From contig NZ_QKLW01000008.1 in the NCBI RefSeq assembly GCF_003208215.1, positions 62,001-126,000 of the forward strand: a stretch of DNA of 64,000 bases, in the 5' to 3' direction. Positions 43,299-56,264 of this stretch are shown here, piece by piece. Every line of letters starts with the position of its first letter. The first letter of the stretch is position 1. The stretch is from Marinomonas alcarazii. GTDB taxonomy: Bacteria; Pseudomonadota; Gammaproteobacteria; Pseudomonadales; Marinomonadaceae. Made by a program: the position numbers and the translations under genes. The notes below the pieces were generated by a model. That model did no database searches. It saw nothing but the letters and a program-made list of their open reading frames with translations, and had not been told where the DNA came from.

Positions 43299-44837
43299 TT
43301 ACGCTTTCACTATCATTGACATGATTTTTTCTTGGCTCGCATTCGCTTTGTCTAACTCACCAACAAAGCGGCCTTCGTTCATCACGTAAATACGATCACA
43401 CATGCCCAGCAACTCCGGCATCTCTGAAGAAATCATCACCACACCTTTGCCATCATCGGCAAGTTCATTGATGATGCTGTAAATCTCAAACTTGGCCCCC
43501 ACGTCAATACCGCGAGTTGGCTCATCTAGAATCAGTACGTCAGGCTGTGAGTACAGCCATTTACTCAACACCACTTTTTGTTGATTGCCGCCAGATAAGT
43601 TCATCACTTTCTGGAATACGCTTGGGGTACGAATATTGAGTGCTTTGCGATAGTCTTCCGACACTTGGCGCTCGATGTTTTCATCAATCACACCGCTCGA
43701 CGACACTCGATCTAAGTTGGCTAACGTGGTATTGGTTTGAATGGTTTCTTCAAGAATCAAACCCAGTTCTTTACGGTCTTCCGTTACATACGCCAAACCA
43801 CTTTTTATCGCTTTAGGTACCGTGGACAAATCGGCGATTTCGCCACGTAAACGCACTTCACCTTGGATATTTTTGCCGTAACTTTGTCCGAATAGGCTCA
43901 TCGCTAATTCTGTGCGACCTGACCCCATCAACCCCGCAATACCAACAATTTCTCCAGCGTGCACATTGAAAGCGATGTCATGGATTATTTGACGATCGAC
44001 GGCTTCAGGATGCCAAACATTCCAGTTGCTAACTTCCATTAAGGTTTTGCCTAAGTGACCTTCTTTGGTCGGGTTCTTTCTTACTGGGTAACGGTGTGCC
44101 ATATCACGGCCAACCATATCGCGAATAATGTCTTCTTCACTGATGCTTTGCGCACGACAATCTAGCGTGGAGACTGAGGCACCATCACGGATTACTGTGA
44201 TGCTGTCTGCTACACGGCTGATTTCGTTTAATTTGTGGGTAATCAGGATGGAGGAAATACCCTGAGCTTTAAATTCCAGCAATAGGTCAAGCAACTTGGC
44301 ACTGTCGTTCTCTTGCAGCGCTGCTGTTGGCTCATCCAAAATCAATAATTTCACATCTTTGGCAAGGGCTTTGGCAATCTCAACAAGCTGTTGTTTGCCC
44401 ACACCTAACTGACCAACCAAAGTGGAAGGCGATTCTTTTAGTCCGACTTTTTCTAATAAACCGAGTGTACGAGAATAGGTTTTTGGCCAGTCTATAACGC
44501 CAGCCTCGACATTCTCATTACCTAAAAAAAGATTTTCAGCGATGGATAAGAGCGGCACTAGTGCTAGCTCTTGGTGAATAATGATGATGCCTTTTTCTTC
44601 ACTGTCCGGTATGCCGGAAAACGCGACGGTTTCATCATTAAAAAGGATATCACCTTCATAACTTCCGTGTGGATAAACCCCACTCAACACTTTCATGAGA
44701 GTTGATTTACCTGCGCCATTTTCACCCACTAAAGCGTGAATCTCGCCATCACGAACTTTCAGGTTCACCGAGTCGAGGGCTTTTACTCCAGGAAATGTCT
44801 TGGTAATGCTGCGCATTTCCAAAATAATATTTTCCAT
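43299..44837 (-). CDS. Sugar ABC transporter ATP-binding protein, GguA/XylG-like
   Basis: A 512-residue protein with two fused ATPase domains, as in sugar importers of this class. The first has Walker [10 protein letters not shown] and [10 protein letters not shown]. The second is degenerate at Walker A ([11 protein letters not shown]) but has the LSGGNQQK signature and [11 protein letters not shown]. The ATG at 44837 was chosen over an upstream start because it begins at the family sequence [16 protein letters not shown], and GGGA lies six bases before it. It lies 133 bases after the binding-protein gene. Confidence 0.93.
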   Translation of the reverse strand: MENIILEMRSITKTFPGVKALDSVNLKVRDGEIHALVGENGAGKSTLMKVLSGVYPHGSYEGDILFNDETVAFSGIPDSEEKGIIIIHQELALVPLLSIAENLFLGNENVEAGVIDWPKTYSRTLGLLEKVGLKESPSTLVGQLGVGKQQLVEIAKALAKDVKLLILDEPTAALQENDSAKLLDLLLEFKAQGISSILITHKLNEISRVADSITVIRDGASVSTLDCRAQSISEEDIIRDMVGRDMAHRYPVRKNPTKEGHLGKTLMEVSNWNVWHPEAVDRQIIHDIAFNVHAGEIVGIAGLMGSGRTELAMSLFGQSYGKNIQGEVRLRGEIADLSTVPKAIKSGLAYVTEDRKELGLILEETIQTNTTLANLDRVSSSGVIDENIERQVSEDYRKALNIRTPSVFQKVMNLSGGNQQKVVLSKWLYSQPDVLILDEPTRGIDVGAKFEIYSIINELADDGKGVVMISSEMPELLGMCDRIYVMNEGRFVGELDKANASQEKIMSMIVKA

Positions 44838-44970
44838 AAAACATCCCATTAGCAGGTGCGCCATTACCGTATTGATTCACGGTCAATAGCGCACTTGCTG
44901 CTTTATTATTGTTGAGTTAGGACAAATAAAAAGTTCTTATAGAGTATTGATAAGCACAGTAATCGTGCGC

Positions 44971-46032
44971 TTATTCGATCTGAGACTTCGTATAGTAGCC
45001 ACTGCCCAATAGCACATCTTGCCAGTTGGATTTGTCTACTGTTACAGGCTCAAGCAAATAGCTAGGAACGACCTTGATACCATTATCATAGGTTTTGGTA
45101 TCATTAATTTGAGGCTTAGCATCATTCAATACTGCTTGCACCATACCAACAGTCACATTGGCTAATTCACGAGTGTCTTTGAAAACAGTGGAGTATTGCT
45201 CGCCTGCGATGATGGATTTGACTGAAGGCACTTCCGCGTCTTGACCTGTCACAATCGGCATTTTTAGATTGCCAGAACCGTAACCTACGCCTTTAAGAGA
45301 GGACAAAATACCAATAGAAATACCGTCATAGGGTGACAATACGCCATCTACACGTTTGGTTGTGTAATGAGCTGATAGCAAATTATCCATACGCGCTTGA
45401 GCAGTCGCACCGTCCCAGCGCAATGTACCTACTGTGTCCATGCCCATTTGGCCTGACACAATATTCACTTTACCGGAGTCAATCATTGGCTGAAGCACTG
45501 ACATAGCACCGTTGTAGAAGAAATAAGCATTGTTATCATCAGGAGAGCCACCGAACAATTCAACGTTGTAAGGACCCTTACCACGTTTTTCCATGCCGCT
45601 CACCAAAGACTTGGCTTGCAACACGCCTACTTTGAAGTTATCGAATGTCGCGTAGTAACTAACATAAGGACTGTTTTTGATCAGGCGGTCGTAAGAAATA
45701 ACCTTAATGCCAGCCGCATCAGCATTTTCCAATGCGTTAGATAAAGTCGTACCATCGATCGCAGCAATGACAAGAACATCAACGCCTTTTACGATCATAT
45801 TTTCAATTTGAGAAAGTTGGTTCGGGATCTCATCTTCTGCGTATTGCAGATCAACTTTGTAACCCGCATCTTCGAAGAGTTTCACCATGGAATCACCATC
45901 AGTGATCCAACGCGCGGACGACTTGGTTGGCATCGCAATACCAACATAACCCTCAGCAGCCAAGACACTAGCGGAACTCAATGCAGTGGCACCCAGTACT
46001 AAACCAGCAATGGCATTTTTTAGATAGTTCAT
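44971..46032 (-). CDS. Periplasmic sugar-binding protein, ChvE/XylF-like
   Basis: A 353-residue substrate-binding protein of the ABC sugar importer. The signal peptide ends near residue 25 (SASVLAAEG). The mature protein has the periplasmic binding protein type 1 fold, with [20 protein letters not shown], a hinge region around [19 protein letters not shown] and the block [20 protein letters not shown]. ChvE binds glucose, galactose, arabinose and xylose, so substrate is open. Start has AGGAGA five bases upstream. It is the first gene of the operon. Confidence 0.93.
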   Translation of the reverse strand: MNYLKNAIAGLVLGATALSSASVLAAEGYVGIAMPTKSSARWITDGDSMVKLFEDAGYKVDLQYAEDEIPNQLSQIENMIVKGVDVLVIAAIDGTTLSNALENADAAGIKVISYDRLIKNSPYVSYYATFDNFKVGVLQAKSLVSGMEKRGKGPYNVELFGGSPDDNNAYFFYNGAMSVLQPMIDSGKVNIVSGQMGMDTVGTLRWDGATAQARMDNLLSAHYTTKRVDGVLSPYDGISIGILSSLKGVGYGSGNLKMPIVTGQDAEVPSVKSIIAGEQYSTVFKDTRELANVTVGMVQAVLNDAKPQINDTKTYDNGIKVVPSYLLEPVTVDKSNWQDVLLGSGYYTKSQIE

Positions 46033-46194
46033 TAGCTTCTCCTGTTACAGTCAAGGCAAGCACCATAAGGAACACGCTTCAGTGACCGTATATTTTTTAT
46101 GATTATTTTTTCGAGCCAATCAGGTCTTGAAAAACCTATCATTCAGAGTAGGCAAAATGAACATACCAATCAAATAGAATAAATGTTTGTCTTT

Positions 46195-46210
46195 ATATCA
46201 TTTTTGATAT
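46195..46210. promoter_or_regulatory. Palindrome upstream of the pentose operon
   Basis: ATATCATTTTTGATAT, a perfect six-base inverted repeat around four T (46195-46210), in the 289-base gap between the binding-protein gene and the divergent antiporter gene. It fits a LysR-type T-N11-A site and could be where the nearby LysR protein acts. This is inference from shape and place. Confidence 0.4.
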
Positions 46211-46321
46211 GTCAATTAATTCGGCGGGAACGGGTATTTTTCTATATTACGTGCTGCGCGGCTTGGTCAAATTCCGTATGATAAAACCTCCCTTTACCAC
46301 TCTGAATATCAGAAGGAATCT

Positions 46322-47908
46322 ATGGAATTCATTTGGATCTTATTCGCATTTGCCTGTGGACTGGCCGTCAAGTTAATCAACTTACCACCACTAATTGGTT
46401 TTTTGTTGGCAGGATTTCTCCTTAATTACGCAGGGTTAGAGCCAAGTAATACTCTGGATTCTCTTGCCAATATAGGCATTACACTCATGTTGTTTAGCAT
46501 CGGCTTGAAGCTGCATGTTAAGGACCTCCTAAAGCGCGAAGTCTGGGCATCGACACTAAGTCATATGGGCATAAGCACCATAATATTTGCCGGTATTGCC
46601 TTACTACTTGGCACATTGAGCTTACCGTATTTCGGTCTATTAGATTTTAAAACCGCTGCCTTGCTTGGTTTTGCTCTTAGTTTTTCCAGCACCGTTTGTG
46701 TGATGAAACTGCTGGAAGAAAGTAGCGAGCTAAAAACTCGTCACGGACAATTATCCCTTGGCATTTTGGTTATGCAGGACATAGTGGCGGTTATTTTCCT
46801 TGTCGCAGCCACAGGCAAAATACCATCCATCTGGGCATTGGCTCTGTTTGGACTGTTACTCGTCCGCCCAGTCATCAATAAGATTGTCGATAAGGCGGGT
46901 CACGGGGAGATGCTACCTCTAACAGGACTCTTTCTTGCCCTAGGTGGCTATGAACTGTTTTATTTGGTTGGCGTGAAAGGCGATTTAGGGGCGCTGATCT
47001 TCGGCATCTTATTAGCGTCACACCCAAAAGCCGCAGAAATGAACAAATCACTGATGAATTTTAAAGACTTATTTTTGATCGGTTTTTTCTTATCCATTGG
47101 CTTTACGGCATTACCTACACTAAGCATGGTCGGCATAAGCCTGATCATTACCTTAGTTATTTTGGCCAAATTCGCACTCTTCTTCTTGTTGCTAACCAAG
47201 ATGAAGCTACGCGGACGAACGTCCTTCCTGTCGTCGATGATTCTGTCTAACTACAGCGAATTTGGGCTTATTGTTGTTGCTCTAAGTGTGGCAAACGGCT
47301 GGTTAGAAAAAGAATGGCTGGTTGTTTTGGCTCTAGCCGTGTCTTTCTCTTTCGTCATCACCAGCGTGCTTTACCGTAACGTTCACCGTATGTACCGCAA
47401 AAACAAAGATTTCATTCGTCGTTTTGAAAGCACAGACTGTTTACCTGAAGACCGCTTCGTACAGCCGGTTAATAGCGACATTCTGGTGGTAGGTTTAGGT
47501 CGAGTTGGACGCGGTGCATTCGAGTCGTTGAAAGGGTTTGTGGGCGATACTGTTGCCGGTATGGATGCCGATCGCAATCGTATAAACCAAATGCAAGCCG
47601 ACCAAGAAAACGTCTTCTACGGTGACGGTGAAGACGCTGACTTATGGGAGCGTTTAGACACCTCCCGAATTGATTTGGTCTTGCTGGCTCTGCCTGCCGC
47701 AGAAGACACCACCAATGTCGCCATACAACTGCGTAAAGCCAATTACACAGGACAAATCGCCGCGATTGCCCGTTACCAAGATGAAAGAGAAATCCTCATC
47801 AACAGCGGCATAGACAACGTCTTCAACTTCTACACCGAAGCGGGTACAGGTTTCGCAGAAGAAAGCTTGGCGCTGATTCGCCCTATGGACAACGCCACAC
47901 CGTCTTAA
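46322..47908 (+). CDS. CPA2 family cation:proton antiporter with NAD-binding (TrkA-N) domain
   Basis: Inner-membrane K+/H+ or Na+/H+ antiporter of 528 residues. It has about 12 helices in the first 355 residues, opening MEFIWILFAFACGLAVKLIN. A cytoplasmic regulatory domain follows, with DILVVGLGRVGRGAFESL, the Rossmann motif of TrkA-N/RCK domains. It is like YbaL/KefB in layout but does not carry enough for a closer name. It is divergent from the pentose operon and ends at a strong terminator. Confidence 0.9.
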   Translation: MEFIWILFAFACGLAVKLINLPPLIGFLLAGFLLNYAGLEPSNTLDSLANIGITLMLFSIGLKLHVKDLLKREVWASTLSHMGISTIIFAGIALLLGTLSLPYFGLLDFKTAALLGFALSFSSTVCVMKLLEESSELKTRHGQLSLGILVMQDIVAVIFLVAATGKIPSIWALALFGLLLVRPVINKIVDKAGHGEMLPLTGLFLALGGYELFYLVGVKGDLGALIFGILLASHPKAAEMNKSLMNFKDLFLIGFFLSIGFTALPTLSMVGISLIITLVILAKFALFFLLLTKMKLRGRTSFLSSMILSNYSEFGLIVVALSVANGWLEKEWLVVLALAVSFSFVITSVLYRNVHRMYRKNKDFIRRFESTDCLPEDRFVQPVNSDILVVGLGRVGRGAFESLKGFVGDTVAGMDADRNRINQMQADQENVFYGDGEDADLWERLDTSRIDLVLLALPAAEDTTNVAIQLRKANYTGQIAAIARYQDEREILINSGIDNVFNFYTEAGTGFAEESLALIRPMDNATPS

Positions 47909-47936
47909 TGGTTTAATAAGGCCATCTAATCAAACT

Positions 47937-47970
47937 AAAAACGCGGCACCATTCTGGTTCCGCGTTTTTT
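47937..47970. terminator. Bidirectional terminator between the antiporter and DUF6435 genes
   Basis: AAAAACGCGG at 47937-47946 pairs with CCGCGTTTTT at 47960-47969, with 13 bases between. T-runs follow on both strands, so it can end the antiporter transcript and that of the convergent small gene. Confidence 0.85.
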
Positions 47971-47980
47971 ATCACTCGAC

Positions 47981-48151
47981 CTATGCAGACTTAGCTTCGT
48001 CTATCTTGGCTTTCAAAGACTCAGCTTTCTCTGTCAGTTCTGAATAAAGTCGGATGTCGCCACTGCGTTGGGCTTGCATGGCTTTTTCTAGTAACTCGCC
48101 ATATTCTTTGTCGAGTTTTTTAATCGGGTCAGATTTAAGAAAGGAAAACAT
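47981..48151 (-). CDS. Small DUF6435-like protein
   Basis: Read directly from the minus strand: ATG at 48151, 56 codons, TAG at 47981. The sequence opens MFSFLKSDPIKKLDKEYGEL and is a charged helical hairpin with the block RSGDIRLYSELTEKAESL. It matches the small DUF6435 family as I recall it. No membrane segment or signal peptide. Function unknown. It lies just upstream of a terminator it shares with the antiporter gene. Confidence 0.75.
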   Translation of the reverse strand: MFSFLKSDPIKKLDKEYGELLEKAMQAQRSGDIRLYSELTEKAESLKAKIDEAKSA

Positions 48152-48234
48152 AATTAGCCTGTTGTTATGAGTTGATGTAGTACATACGGCACGGACTGGG
48201 ATTTAGATCGTTTTCCATTCCAAATCACCAAAAC

Positions 48235-48269
48235 AAAAGCGCCAATCAGATTGCTCTGATTGGCGCTTT
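48235..48269 (-). terminator. Terminator after gltD
   Basis: AAAAGCGCCAATCAGA and TCTGATTGGCGCTTT form a perfect 15-base stem with a four-base loop. On the minus strand it lies 26 bases after the gltD stop and is followed by TTTTGTTTT. Confidence 0.85.
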
Positions 48270-48294
48270 GACTCAAAACTCGACAAGGTCGCGT

Positions 48295-49722
<1,428 letters not shown>

Positions 49723-49834
49723 CTATCTCCTCGGCCGCCTGTAAACAAGCGGCGCTTCTCTCAAATGGGTCAGACTGATTCGTTCACAGGGCTTGATCTA
49801 AATTCAATCAAACCAAGCCCCATAACAGCGTGTT

Positions 49835-52800
49835 TTATTCCGGACGTTGACGAGTGTTAGCCAATAGCGCGCCTAAGCTTGCTGCTTTTGGTTTCACTAG
49901 CCAGAACTTGCCAATGTAGTCGTAGAAGTTTTCTAAGATCTCTTGGCCCCATTCGCTGTCAGTTTCTCGGACGTATTCTTCGATCACAGAGCGAAGGTGT
50001 GAACGATACTCTTCCGTTAATTCCGTACCGATGCGGTGAATTTCCACCAATTCGTGGTTGTACTTATCCACGAAGGTACGGTCTAAATCGAGTACGTAAG
50101 CGAAACCGCCAGTCATACCCGCACCAAAGTTGTAACCTGTATTACCAAGCACAGTCACCATACCGCCTGTCATGTATTCACAGCAGTGGTCACCTGCGCC
50201 TTCGATAACAGTGTGCGTACCAGAGTTACGAACTGCAAAACGCTCACCAGCCGTACCTGCGGCAAACAATTTACCGCCCGTCGCACCATACAAACAGGTG
50301 TTACCGATAATGGCTGAGTCTTGTGACTTGAACATCGAGCCTTTTGGTGAACGAATAACCAACTTACCGCCAGTCATACCTTTACCAACGTAGTCGTTAG
50401 CATCACCTTCTAGGTACATATGCAAACCACCAGCGTTCCACACACCAAAGGATTGACCCGCTGTGCCTGTCAATTTAAGTGTTAGTGGTGCATCAATCAT
50501 GCCTTGGTTACCGTAACGCTTAGCAATTTCACCAGACAAACGCGCACCAATAGAACGGTCACAGTTCGTCACTTCAAAGGCAAATTCACCGCCTTCTTTT
50601 TCTTCAACCGCATCTTTAACTGTGTCCCACATTTTCAAAGCCAATAAGCCTTTGTCGTGTGGCGGGTTGAATGGTGACTCACAGTATTGTGCTTTATCGG
50701 CTGGAATCAGATCATTTTTCAAAATTGGTGATAGATCTAAGCTACGCTGTTTGTCCGTTTCACCAGGCAAAATAGCCAATAGATCCGTACGACCGATCAA
50801 GTCCTGCAGACGAGCTACGCCGAGTTTAGCCAACCATTGACGCGTATCTTCTGCCATAAAGCGGAAGAAGTTTTTGATCATTTCCACTGTGCCAATGAAG
50901 TGCTCATCACGCAGCATTTGATCCTGAGTCGCAACCCCAGTCGCACAGTTGTTCAAGTGACAAATACGTAAGAACTTACAACCCATAGCCACCATTGGTG
51001 TGGTACCAAAACCAAAGCTTTCAGCGCCTAGAATCGCCGCTTTCACCACATCCAGACCCGTTTTCAAACCACCATCTGTTTGTAGACGAATTTTGCCACG
51101 TAGATCGTTAGAACGAAGGGCTTGTTGTGCTTCCGCCAAACCTAACTCCCAAGGAGAACCAGCATGACGAATAGAAGTAATTGGCGATGCCGCAGTACCA
51201 CCGTCGTAACCCGAGATGGTAATCAAATCCGCGTAAGCTTTTGCAACACCCGCCGCAATCGTACCAACTCCCGGTTCAGAAACCAGTTTCACCGATACCA
51301 AAGCATCTGGGTTTACTTGTTTCAAATCGAAAATGAGCTGAGCCAAATCCTCGATAGAATAAATATCATGATGCGGAGGTGGTGAAATCAAGGTAACACC
51401 TGGAACTGCGTAACGTAGACGAGCGATCAAGCCGTTTACTTTACCGCCTGGCAACTGACCACCTTCACCTGGTTTCGCACCTTGAGCAACTTTGATCTGC
51501 AATACTTCAGCATTCACCAAGTACTCAGGCGTTACACCAAAACGACCTGATGCAATTTGTTTGATCTTAGAGCGGCGCTCTGTACCGTGACGAGCTGGAT
51601 CTTCACCACCCTCACCTGAGTTAGAACGACAACCTAATTCGTTCATCGCTTGCGCTAGGGCTTCGTGTGCTTCTGGTGACAAGGCACCCAAGGACATACC
51701 AGCAGAGTCGAAACGAGGCAGAATCTCTTCAATGGATTCTACTTCATCCAAGGCAATCGGTTTCGCCTTATCTGACAAGCTAAACAAGTCGCGCAACATA
51801 GACGCTGGACGGTTGTTTACTAGCTCTGTGTATTTGGTGAAGTCTTCAAAACGACCACTGCCCACAGCGGTTTGCAAATTGCGCACAACGTCTGGGTTAA
51901 ACGCATGATATTCCGCTTCATGGACGTATTTTAAGTAACCGCCCTGTTGAATCGGTTTGCGTAATTTCCAAGCATTATTCGCGATAGATTCTTGATCCTT
52001 TTGGAAATCTTCAAAACGTGCGCCTTTGATACGACTTGGTACGCCTTTGAAGCAAAGATCAACCACCTTAGTATCCAAACCAACCGCTTCAAATAACTGC
52101 GCGCCACGGTAAGACGCGATTGTTGAAATCCCCATCTTAGAGATGATTTTCATCAAGCCTTTGTTAATACCTTTACGGTATTTCACGTGGCAAGCGATTG
52201 GATCACCCAAGACTTCGCCTTTATCAACCATATCGTTAATCAAACGATAAGAAAGGTATGGGTAAACCGCTGTTGCACCAAAGCCTAGCAACACAGCAAA
52301 CTGATGTGGATCACGCGCAAAGCCAGTGTCTGCAATGATGTTTGAATCGCAACGCAAACCTTGCTTAGACAAATGATGATGCACAGCGCCCACCGCCATA
52401 GGCGAAGGAATTGGCAAATGGCCTTTGGCGATATCACGGTCAGTCAAGACAACAATTACCGCGCCATTACGCACGACTTCTTCCGCTTTTACTTGCAAGT
52501 CTTTAATCGCTTGCTCAAGGGAAACGTCTTCTGGGTTGTAGTTCGTGCTCAAACGCACCAAACGGAAACGGTGATCATCTAACGCCAATAAACGGCTGTA
52601 TTTACGCGGTGACAATACTGGTGACGACAAAATAATACGGTTTGCGTGCTTTGGCGTTTCTTCAAATAAGTTACGCTCTACACCAATGCACGTCTCCAAC
52701 GACATCACAACCGATTCGCGTAGCGGATCTATTGGTGGGTTGGTTACCTGTGCAAACTTCTGGCGGAAGTAATCTGTCACTGGGCGAGTTTGGCTAGACA

Positions 52801-54286
52801 TAACCGCCATAGGCGTGTCATCACCCATAGAGCCCACTGCCTCATGGCCACTTTCTGCCAATGGTCGGAAAATTTGCTCGCGCTCTTCAAAAGAGACTTG
52901 GAACATTTTCTGATAGGTCAGCATTTCTTCTTTAGTGAAAGGTTCGAATTCAAGAGACGATTCTTCCAACAATGATTCAATACGAATCGCTTCCTGCTTC
53001 AACCATTTTTTGTATGGGTGCATGGATTTAAGGCGATTATCGATGTCATCCGTATGAAGTACTTTGCCGTTTTGCGTATCAATTACTAGCATTTGGCCAG
53101 GGCCAACACGACCTTTCGATACAACATCTTCAGGCTTGTAGCCATAAGTACCCACTTCAGAAGCCAGCGTAATAAAGCCGTTCTTAGTGATTACCCAACG
53201 CGCAGGACGCAAGCCGTTACGGTCAAGCATACAAATAGCATGACGGCCGTCGGTCATTACCAAGCCAGCTGGGCCATCCCAAGGATCCATGTGCATGGAG
53301 TTGTACTGATAAAAAGCACGTAACTCTGGATCCATGTTTTCAACGTTTTGCCACGCTGGTGGAATAATCAAACGTGCAGCACGGAAGATATCAACACCAC
53401 CCGTTACCAAAACTTCCAACATGTTATCCATAGAAGAAGAGTCGGAACCCGTTAAGTTCACTAACGGCTGCAGGTCTTGTAGCTCAGGGATCAAAGGTGT
53501 ACGCAATTTGCTAGTACGAGCCAATGCCCAGTTACGGTTACCTTCAATAGTGTTGATCTCGCCGTTATGCGCCAACATGCGGAACGGTTGAGCCAATGGC
53601 CATTTTGGTAAGGTATTAGTAGAGAAACGTTGGTGGAAAACACAAATCGCAGTTTGCATTTTTTCGTTGCCTAAATCTTTATAAAAGAAAGGCAAATCCA
53701 CTGGCATCATCAAACCTTTATACGCCAGAACTTTATCTGACAAAGAACAGATGTAGAAATTCTCGTATTGCGCCAACGCGATTTCAGTTTGACGACGCGC
53801 CACAAACAAACGTGTTGCAAAAGTGCGTGCGTCCATACGATTACTATCAACGAACACTTGCTCAATACGAGGCAAGCAATCCATCGCAATCATACCAAGG
53901 CAAGACGCATCGATTGGCACTTCACGCCAACCCACGACATTCAAACCTTCATCTGTTAGCTTTTGCGTTAGTACATTACGCTGTTCGCTTGCTAGTGTTT
54001 CATCTTGATCAAGAAACACCATGCCGATACCGTAAAGGTCGGACAAGGTGTGATTAAATAAAGCATGCGCTTCACCACGTAAAAATAGATCCGGCTTTTG
54101 GATCAGAAGACCACAGCCGTCACCTGTTTTACCATCTGCAGCGATACCGCCACGGTGTGTCATACATGTCAAAGACTCAATAGCTGTCTTAAGTAGCTCA
54201 TGGCTGGTATTGCCTTCCATATGCGCAATTAAGCCAAAGCCACAGTTGTCTTTGAACTCGCCAGGACGATAAAGGCCTGCATTCAT
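49835..54286 (-). CDS. gltB: Glutamate synthase [NADPH] large subunit
   Basis: Transfers the glutamine amide to 2-oxoglutarate, giving two glutamates. The 1483-residue protein has an N-terminal class II amidotransferase domain whose nucleophile Cys (C15, [10 protein letters not shown]) becomes N-terminal after removal of a short propeptide. A central domain follows, then the FMN-binding synthase domain ([18 protein letters not shown], then [15 protein letters not shown]), a cysteine-containing [3Fe-4S] site ([20 protein letters not shown]) and a glycine-rich C-terminal beta-helix. GGGAG lies upstream of the ATG. It forms one operon with gltD. Confidence 0.98.
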   Translation of the reverse strand: MNAGLYRPGEFKDNCGFGLIAHMEGNTSHELLKTAIESLTCMTHRGGIAADGKTGDGCGLLIQKPDLFLRGEAHALFNHTLSDLYGIGMVFLDQDETLASEQRNVLTQKLTDEGLNVVGWREVPIDASCLGMIAMDCLPRIEQVFVDSNRMDARTFATRLFVARRQTEIALAQYENFYICSLSDKVLAYKGLMMPVDLPFFYKDLGNEKMQTAICVFHQRFSTNTLPKWPLAQPFRMLAHNGEINTIEGNRNWALARTSKLRTPLIPELQDLQPLVNLTGSDSSSMDNMLEVLVTGGVDIFRAARLIIPPAWQNVENMDPELRAFYQYNSMHMDPWDGPAGLVMTDGRHAICMLDRNGLRPARWVITKNGFITLASEVGTYGYKPEDVVSKGRVGPGQMLVIDTQNGKVLHTDDIDNRLKSMHPYKKWLKQEAIRIESLLEESSLEFEPFTKEEMLTYQKMFQVSFEEREQIFRPLAESGHEAVGSMGDDTPMAVMSSQTRPVTDYFRQKFAQVTNPPIDPLRESVVMSLETCIGVERNLFEETPKHANRIILSSPVLSPRKYSRLLALDDHRFRLVRLSTNYNPEDVSLEQAIKDLQVKAEEVVRNGAVIVVLTDRDIAKGHLPIPSPMAVGAVHHHLSKQGLRCDSNIIADTGFARDPHQFAVLLGFGATAVYPYLSYRLINDMVDKGEVLGDPIACHVKYRKGINKGLMKIISKMGISTIASYRGAQLFEAVGLDTKVVDLCFKGVPSRIKGARFEDFQKDQESIANNAWKLRKPIQQGGYLKYVHEAEYHAFNPDVVRNLQTAVGSGRFEDFTKYTELVNNRPASMLRDLFSLSDKAKPIALDEVESIEEILPRFDSAGMSLGALSPEAHEALAQAMNELGCRSNSGEGGEDPARHGTERRSKIKQIASGRFGVTPEYLVNAEVLQIKVAQGAKPGEGGQLPGGKVNGLIARLRYAVPGVTLISPPPHHDIYSIEDLAQLIFDLKQVNPDALVSVKLVSEPGVGTIAAGVAKAYADLITISGYDGGTAASPITSIRHAGSPWELGLAEAQQALRSNDLRGKIRLQTDGGLKTGLDVVKAAILGAESFGFGTTPMVAMGCKFLRICHLNNCATGVATQDQMLRDEHFIGTVEMIKNFFRFMAEDTRQWLAKLGVARLQDLIGRTDLLAILPGETDKQRSLDLSPILKNDLIPADKAQYCESPFNPPHDKGLLALKMWDTVKDAVEEKEGGEFAFEVTNCDRSIGARLSGEIAKRYGNQGMIDAPLTLKLTGTAGQSFGVWNAGGLHMYLEGDANDYVGKGMTGGKLVIRSPKGSMFKSQDSAIIGNTCLYGATGGKLFAAGTAGERFAVRNSGTHTVIEGAGDHCCEYMTGGMVTVLGNTGYNFGAGMTGGFAYVLDLDRTFVDKYNHELVEIHRIGTELTEEYRSHLRSVIEEYVRETDSEWGQEILENFYDYIGKFWLVKPKAASLGALLANTRQRPE

Positions 54287-54696
54287 ACACCAACTCCCAC
54301 AGTTGAAACGTAAAAAAATAAAGATTAGATATAAATTCGATTATCAGGTGGCTGGGCTAAAAAGCGAAAACGCGAATGATCTCGCTTCGAGAATGACTAT
54401 CATCTACCCAAAACACCACCGAAATGGATGATCATACTACCCTGACGAAGAGCACTACTCAAACTGACGTAGCCCTGTTTTATGTTATTTAGACGGTTTT
54501 TGGAGGGGTTTTACCGGCAAATAGCGGCGACTTAGAGAATTATCTATGGCGGGAGTTTTTGCAAACAGAAAATTCCACTGTTCATTCATGTTTTTCAGAG
54601 AATTACAGTGATTTTTACTAAATTTAGGTAATGGCTATACAAAAGCGTCACAAAAAACCATTTATGCGGCGTTTTCTACTTCATTCCACAGTCAAA
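54287..54696. other. 410-base leader/promoter region of gltB without a gene
   Basis: No credible reading frame on either strand. It should carry the gltB promoter, and it also follows the damX-like stop, although I see no clear terminator there. A small TCTCG/CGAGA hairpin lies near 54390-54402. No regulator site could be recognised with confidence. Confidence 0.5.
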
Positions 54697-56238
54697 TCAC
54701 TGGGCTTTTCGAATATCGTCCTGAATACCTCGAGCACTTCTAGCCCAAGGATTCAAATCGCGGATATCTTTTGGAAGCGTTTCGGCACCGGCGATGGCTT
54801 CACTGCGATTACGATACATACCATAAACCACGACAAACCAGTCTTTGCCGTTATGTTTCGATTTAAAGTAGCCAAATGCATCAACGCCACCTTGGTCGCG
54901 AATAAAGTCCTGTACTGTACCTTTATTATGCGTTCCTAAGAGCTGCAGCGTGTATCGATTAGGATTCTGAGAAAGCCACCATTCCGTCTTATCAAAAGGG
55001 TCTTTCGTTACTTTCAGGTTAGCTTGTTCGGTTCTCGTTGCAACCTCTTCTGGCGCTTCCTCGACGATTGGCGCAGCTGCCAATTCTGGCGCTTCTGAGC
55101 GAATCGGTGCCGTAGAGATGGTAGAATTTGTCATTGCGGGCGTTGTGGCGGGCAATGACCGCGAAGTACTAATAGCAGGCAACGATGAGTCAGTAGGAAT
55201 GGGTGGCAGAACGACATCCCCTTCTTGACCAATTTTACGCTGCATCGCATCAATTCTAGCAATGGTTTCCGCCGATGACTGGCCTTGTCTTGGACTCAAA
55301 GGAATAACATTACTGGCTCTGTCTGCTGTCGCGGTTGATTTATCTGGCTTATCAGAAAATAACACGGCAACCAGAATACCCAACATCACCACAGACAAAA
55401 GCGCCATGTGCGCTAGCGGAAATCCCATAGCAAGATTGAAACGCATGCCGGATTTCGCTGGCTTATTACCATTCCCCATTAATGCCTGTGCAGCCTGGTT
55501 TATTCGTCCAGGGTAGCCGCCCGATTCTTGGTGGATTTGTTTCACCTGCTTGTCATTAAAAGGCAGGTTAATACCACCGCTCACCGCGCGAATACGATGT
55601 AATAAATACGCTTTTGTTTGTTCAAGTGAATAAGGTGCGAGCGTAAAAGAATGACTTAATTGCTCATAACGGGCGCTTTGATAAGAGTCTAGATTCCTAG
55701 CAAGTGAATACTCACTGAACAGCACCACATGTGGCACAGTTTGATTGTCTGTCGCTAAAGACATCATATCTAATAGCATGCTGACAGCATCTGTATTTAA
55801 CTCTTGCGCATTATCAATCAACACCAATGCGGCTTGGCCTTTTTCCTCTAAATCATGAGAGAACTTAAGCAAAGGCCCAAACGTGGTTTCATTTGGTGGC
55901 TGAGTAAAATGACCAGAGAATCCAGCGTATATAGCCTGTAGCAACTGGCCTGCCGTCATTAACATTGTGGCTTTAACATGGCTAACTATGGTTGTTTCGT
56001 CTTGGTGACGCGCGAATTCCATAAGGAAACGGCTTTTACCGCTACCTTGTGGTCCTTGCACAACAGACAATAAATTGCTGTAACGACTTAAATGTTCTAG
56101 CAAAGCCAATTGCTGATTGCCTTCTTCAGACGCAAAATAAACCGATGCGTCTTTCGAGCCAAAAGGATCCCTCAGCGTGGCTTTTGGCGGCTGATTAAGC
56201 GCATCCTCTAAATCAAACTGAAAGTCTGGCTTTGCCAT
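54697..56238 (-). CDS. damX: AAA ATPase with C-terminal SPOR domain (DamX-like)
   Basis: Probable division-associated protein of 513 residues. The N-terminal AAA domain has Walker A VVQGPQGSGKSRFLMEF (about 58-74) and Walker B ALVLIDNAQEL. A single transmembrane helix lies near 277-296. A Ser/Thr/Pro/Ala-rich linker leads to a C-terminal SPOR domain (about 425-500, YTLQLLGTHNKGTVQDFI), which binds denuded peptidoglycan at the septum. This architecture and its place after aroK-aroB match damX. The start has AAGGA five bases upstream. Confidence 0.87.
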   Translation of the reverse strand: MAKPDFQFDLEDALNQPPKATLRDPFGSKDASVYFASEEGNQQLALLEHLSRYSNLLSVVQGPQGSGKSRFLMEFARHQDETTIVSHVKATMLMTAGQLLQAIYAGFSGHFTQPPNETTFGPLLKFSHDLEEKGQAALVLIDNAQELNTDAVSMLLDMMSLATDNQTVPHVVLFSEYSLARNLDSYQSARYEQLSHSFTLAPYSLEQTKAYLLHRIRAVSGGINLPFNDKQVKQIHQESGGYPGRINQAAQALMGNGNKPAKSGMRFNLAMGFPLAHMALLSVVMLGILVAVLFSDKPDKSTATADRASNVIPLSPRQGQSSAETIARIDAMQRKIGQEGDVVLPPIPTDSSLPAISTSRSLPATTPAMTNSTISTAPIRSEAPELAAAPIVEEAPEEVATRTEQANLKVTKDPFDKTEWWLSQNPNRYTLQLLGTHNKGTVQDFIRDQGGVDAFGYFKSKHNGKDWFVVVYGMYRNRSEAIAGAETLPKDIRDLNPWARSARGIQDDIRKAQ

Positions 56239-56264
56239 AATCGTCCTTCAACAATAAGTTGCCA

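Noticed and set aside
54287..54696. Riboswitch or small RNA in the gltB leader
   Set aside because: Only a very short hairpin is visible; no conserved riboswitch core could be recognised.
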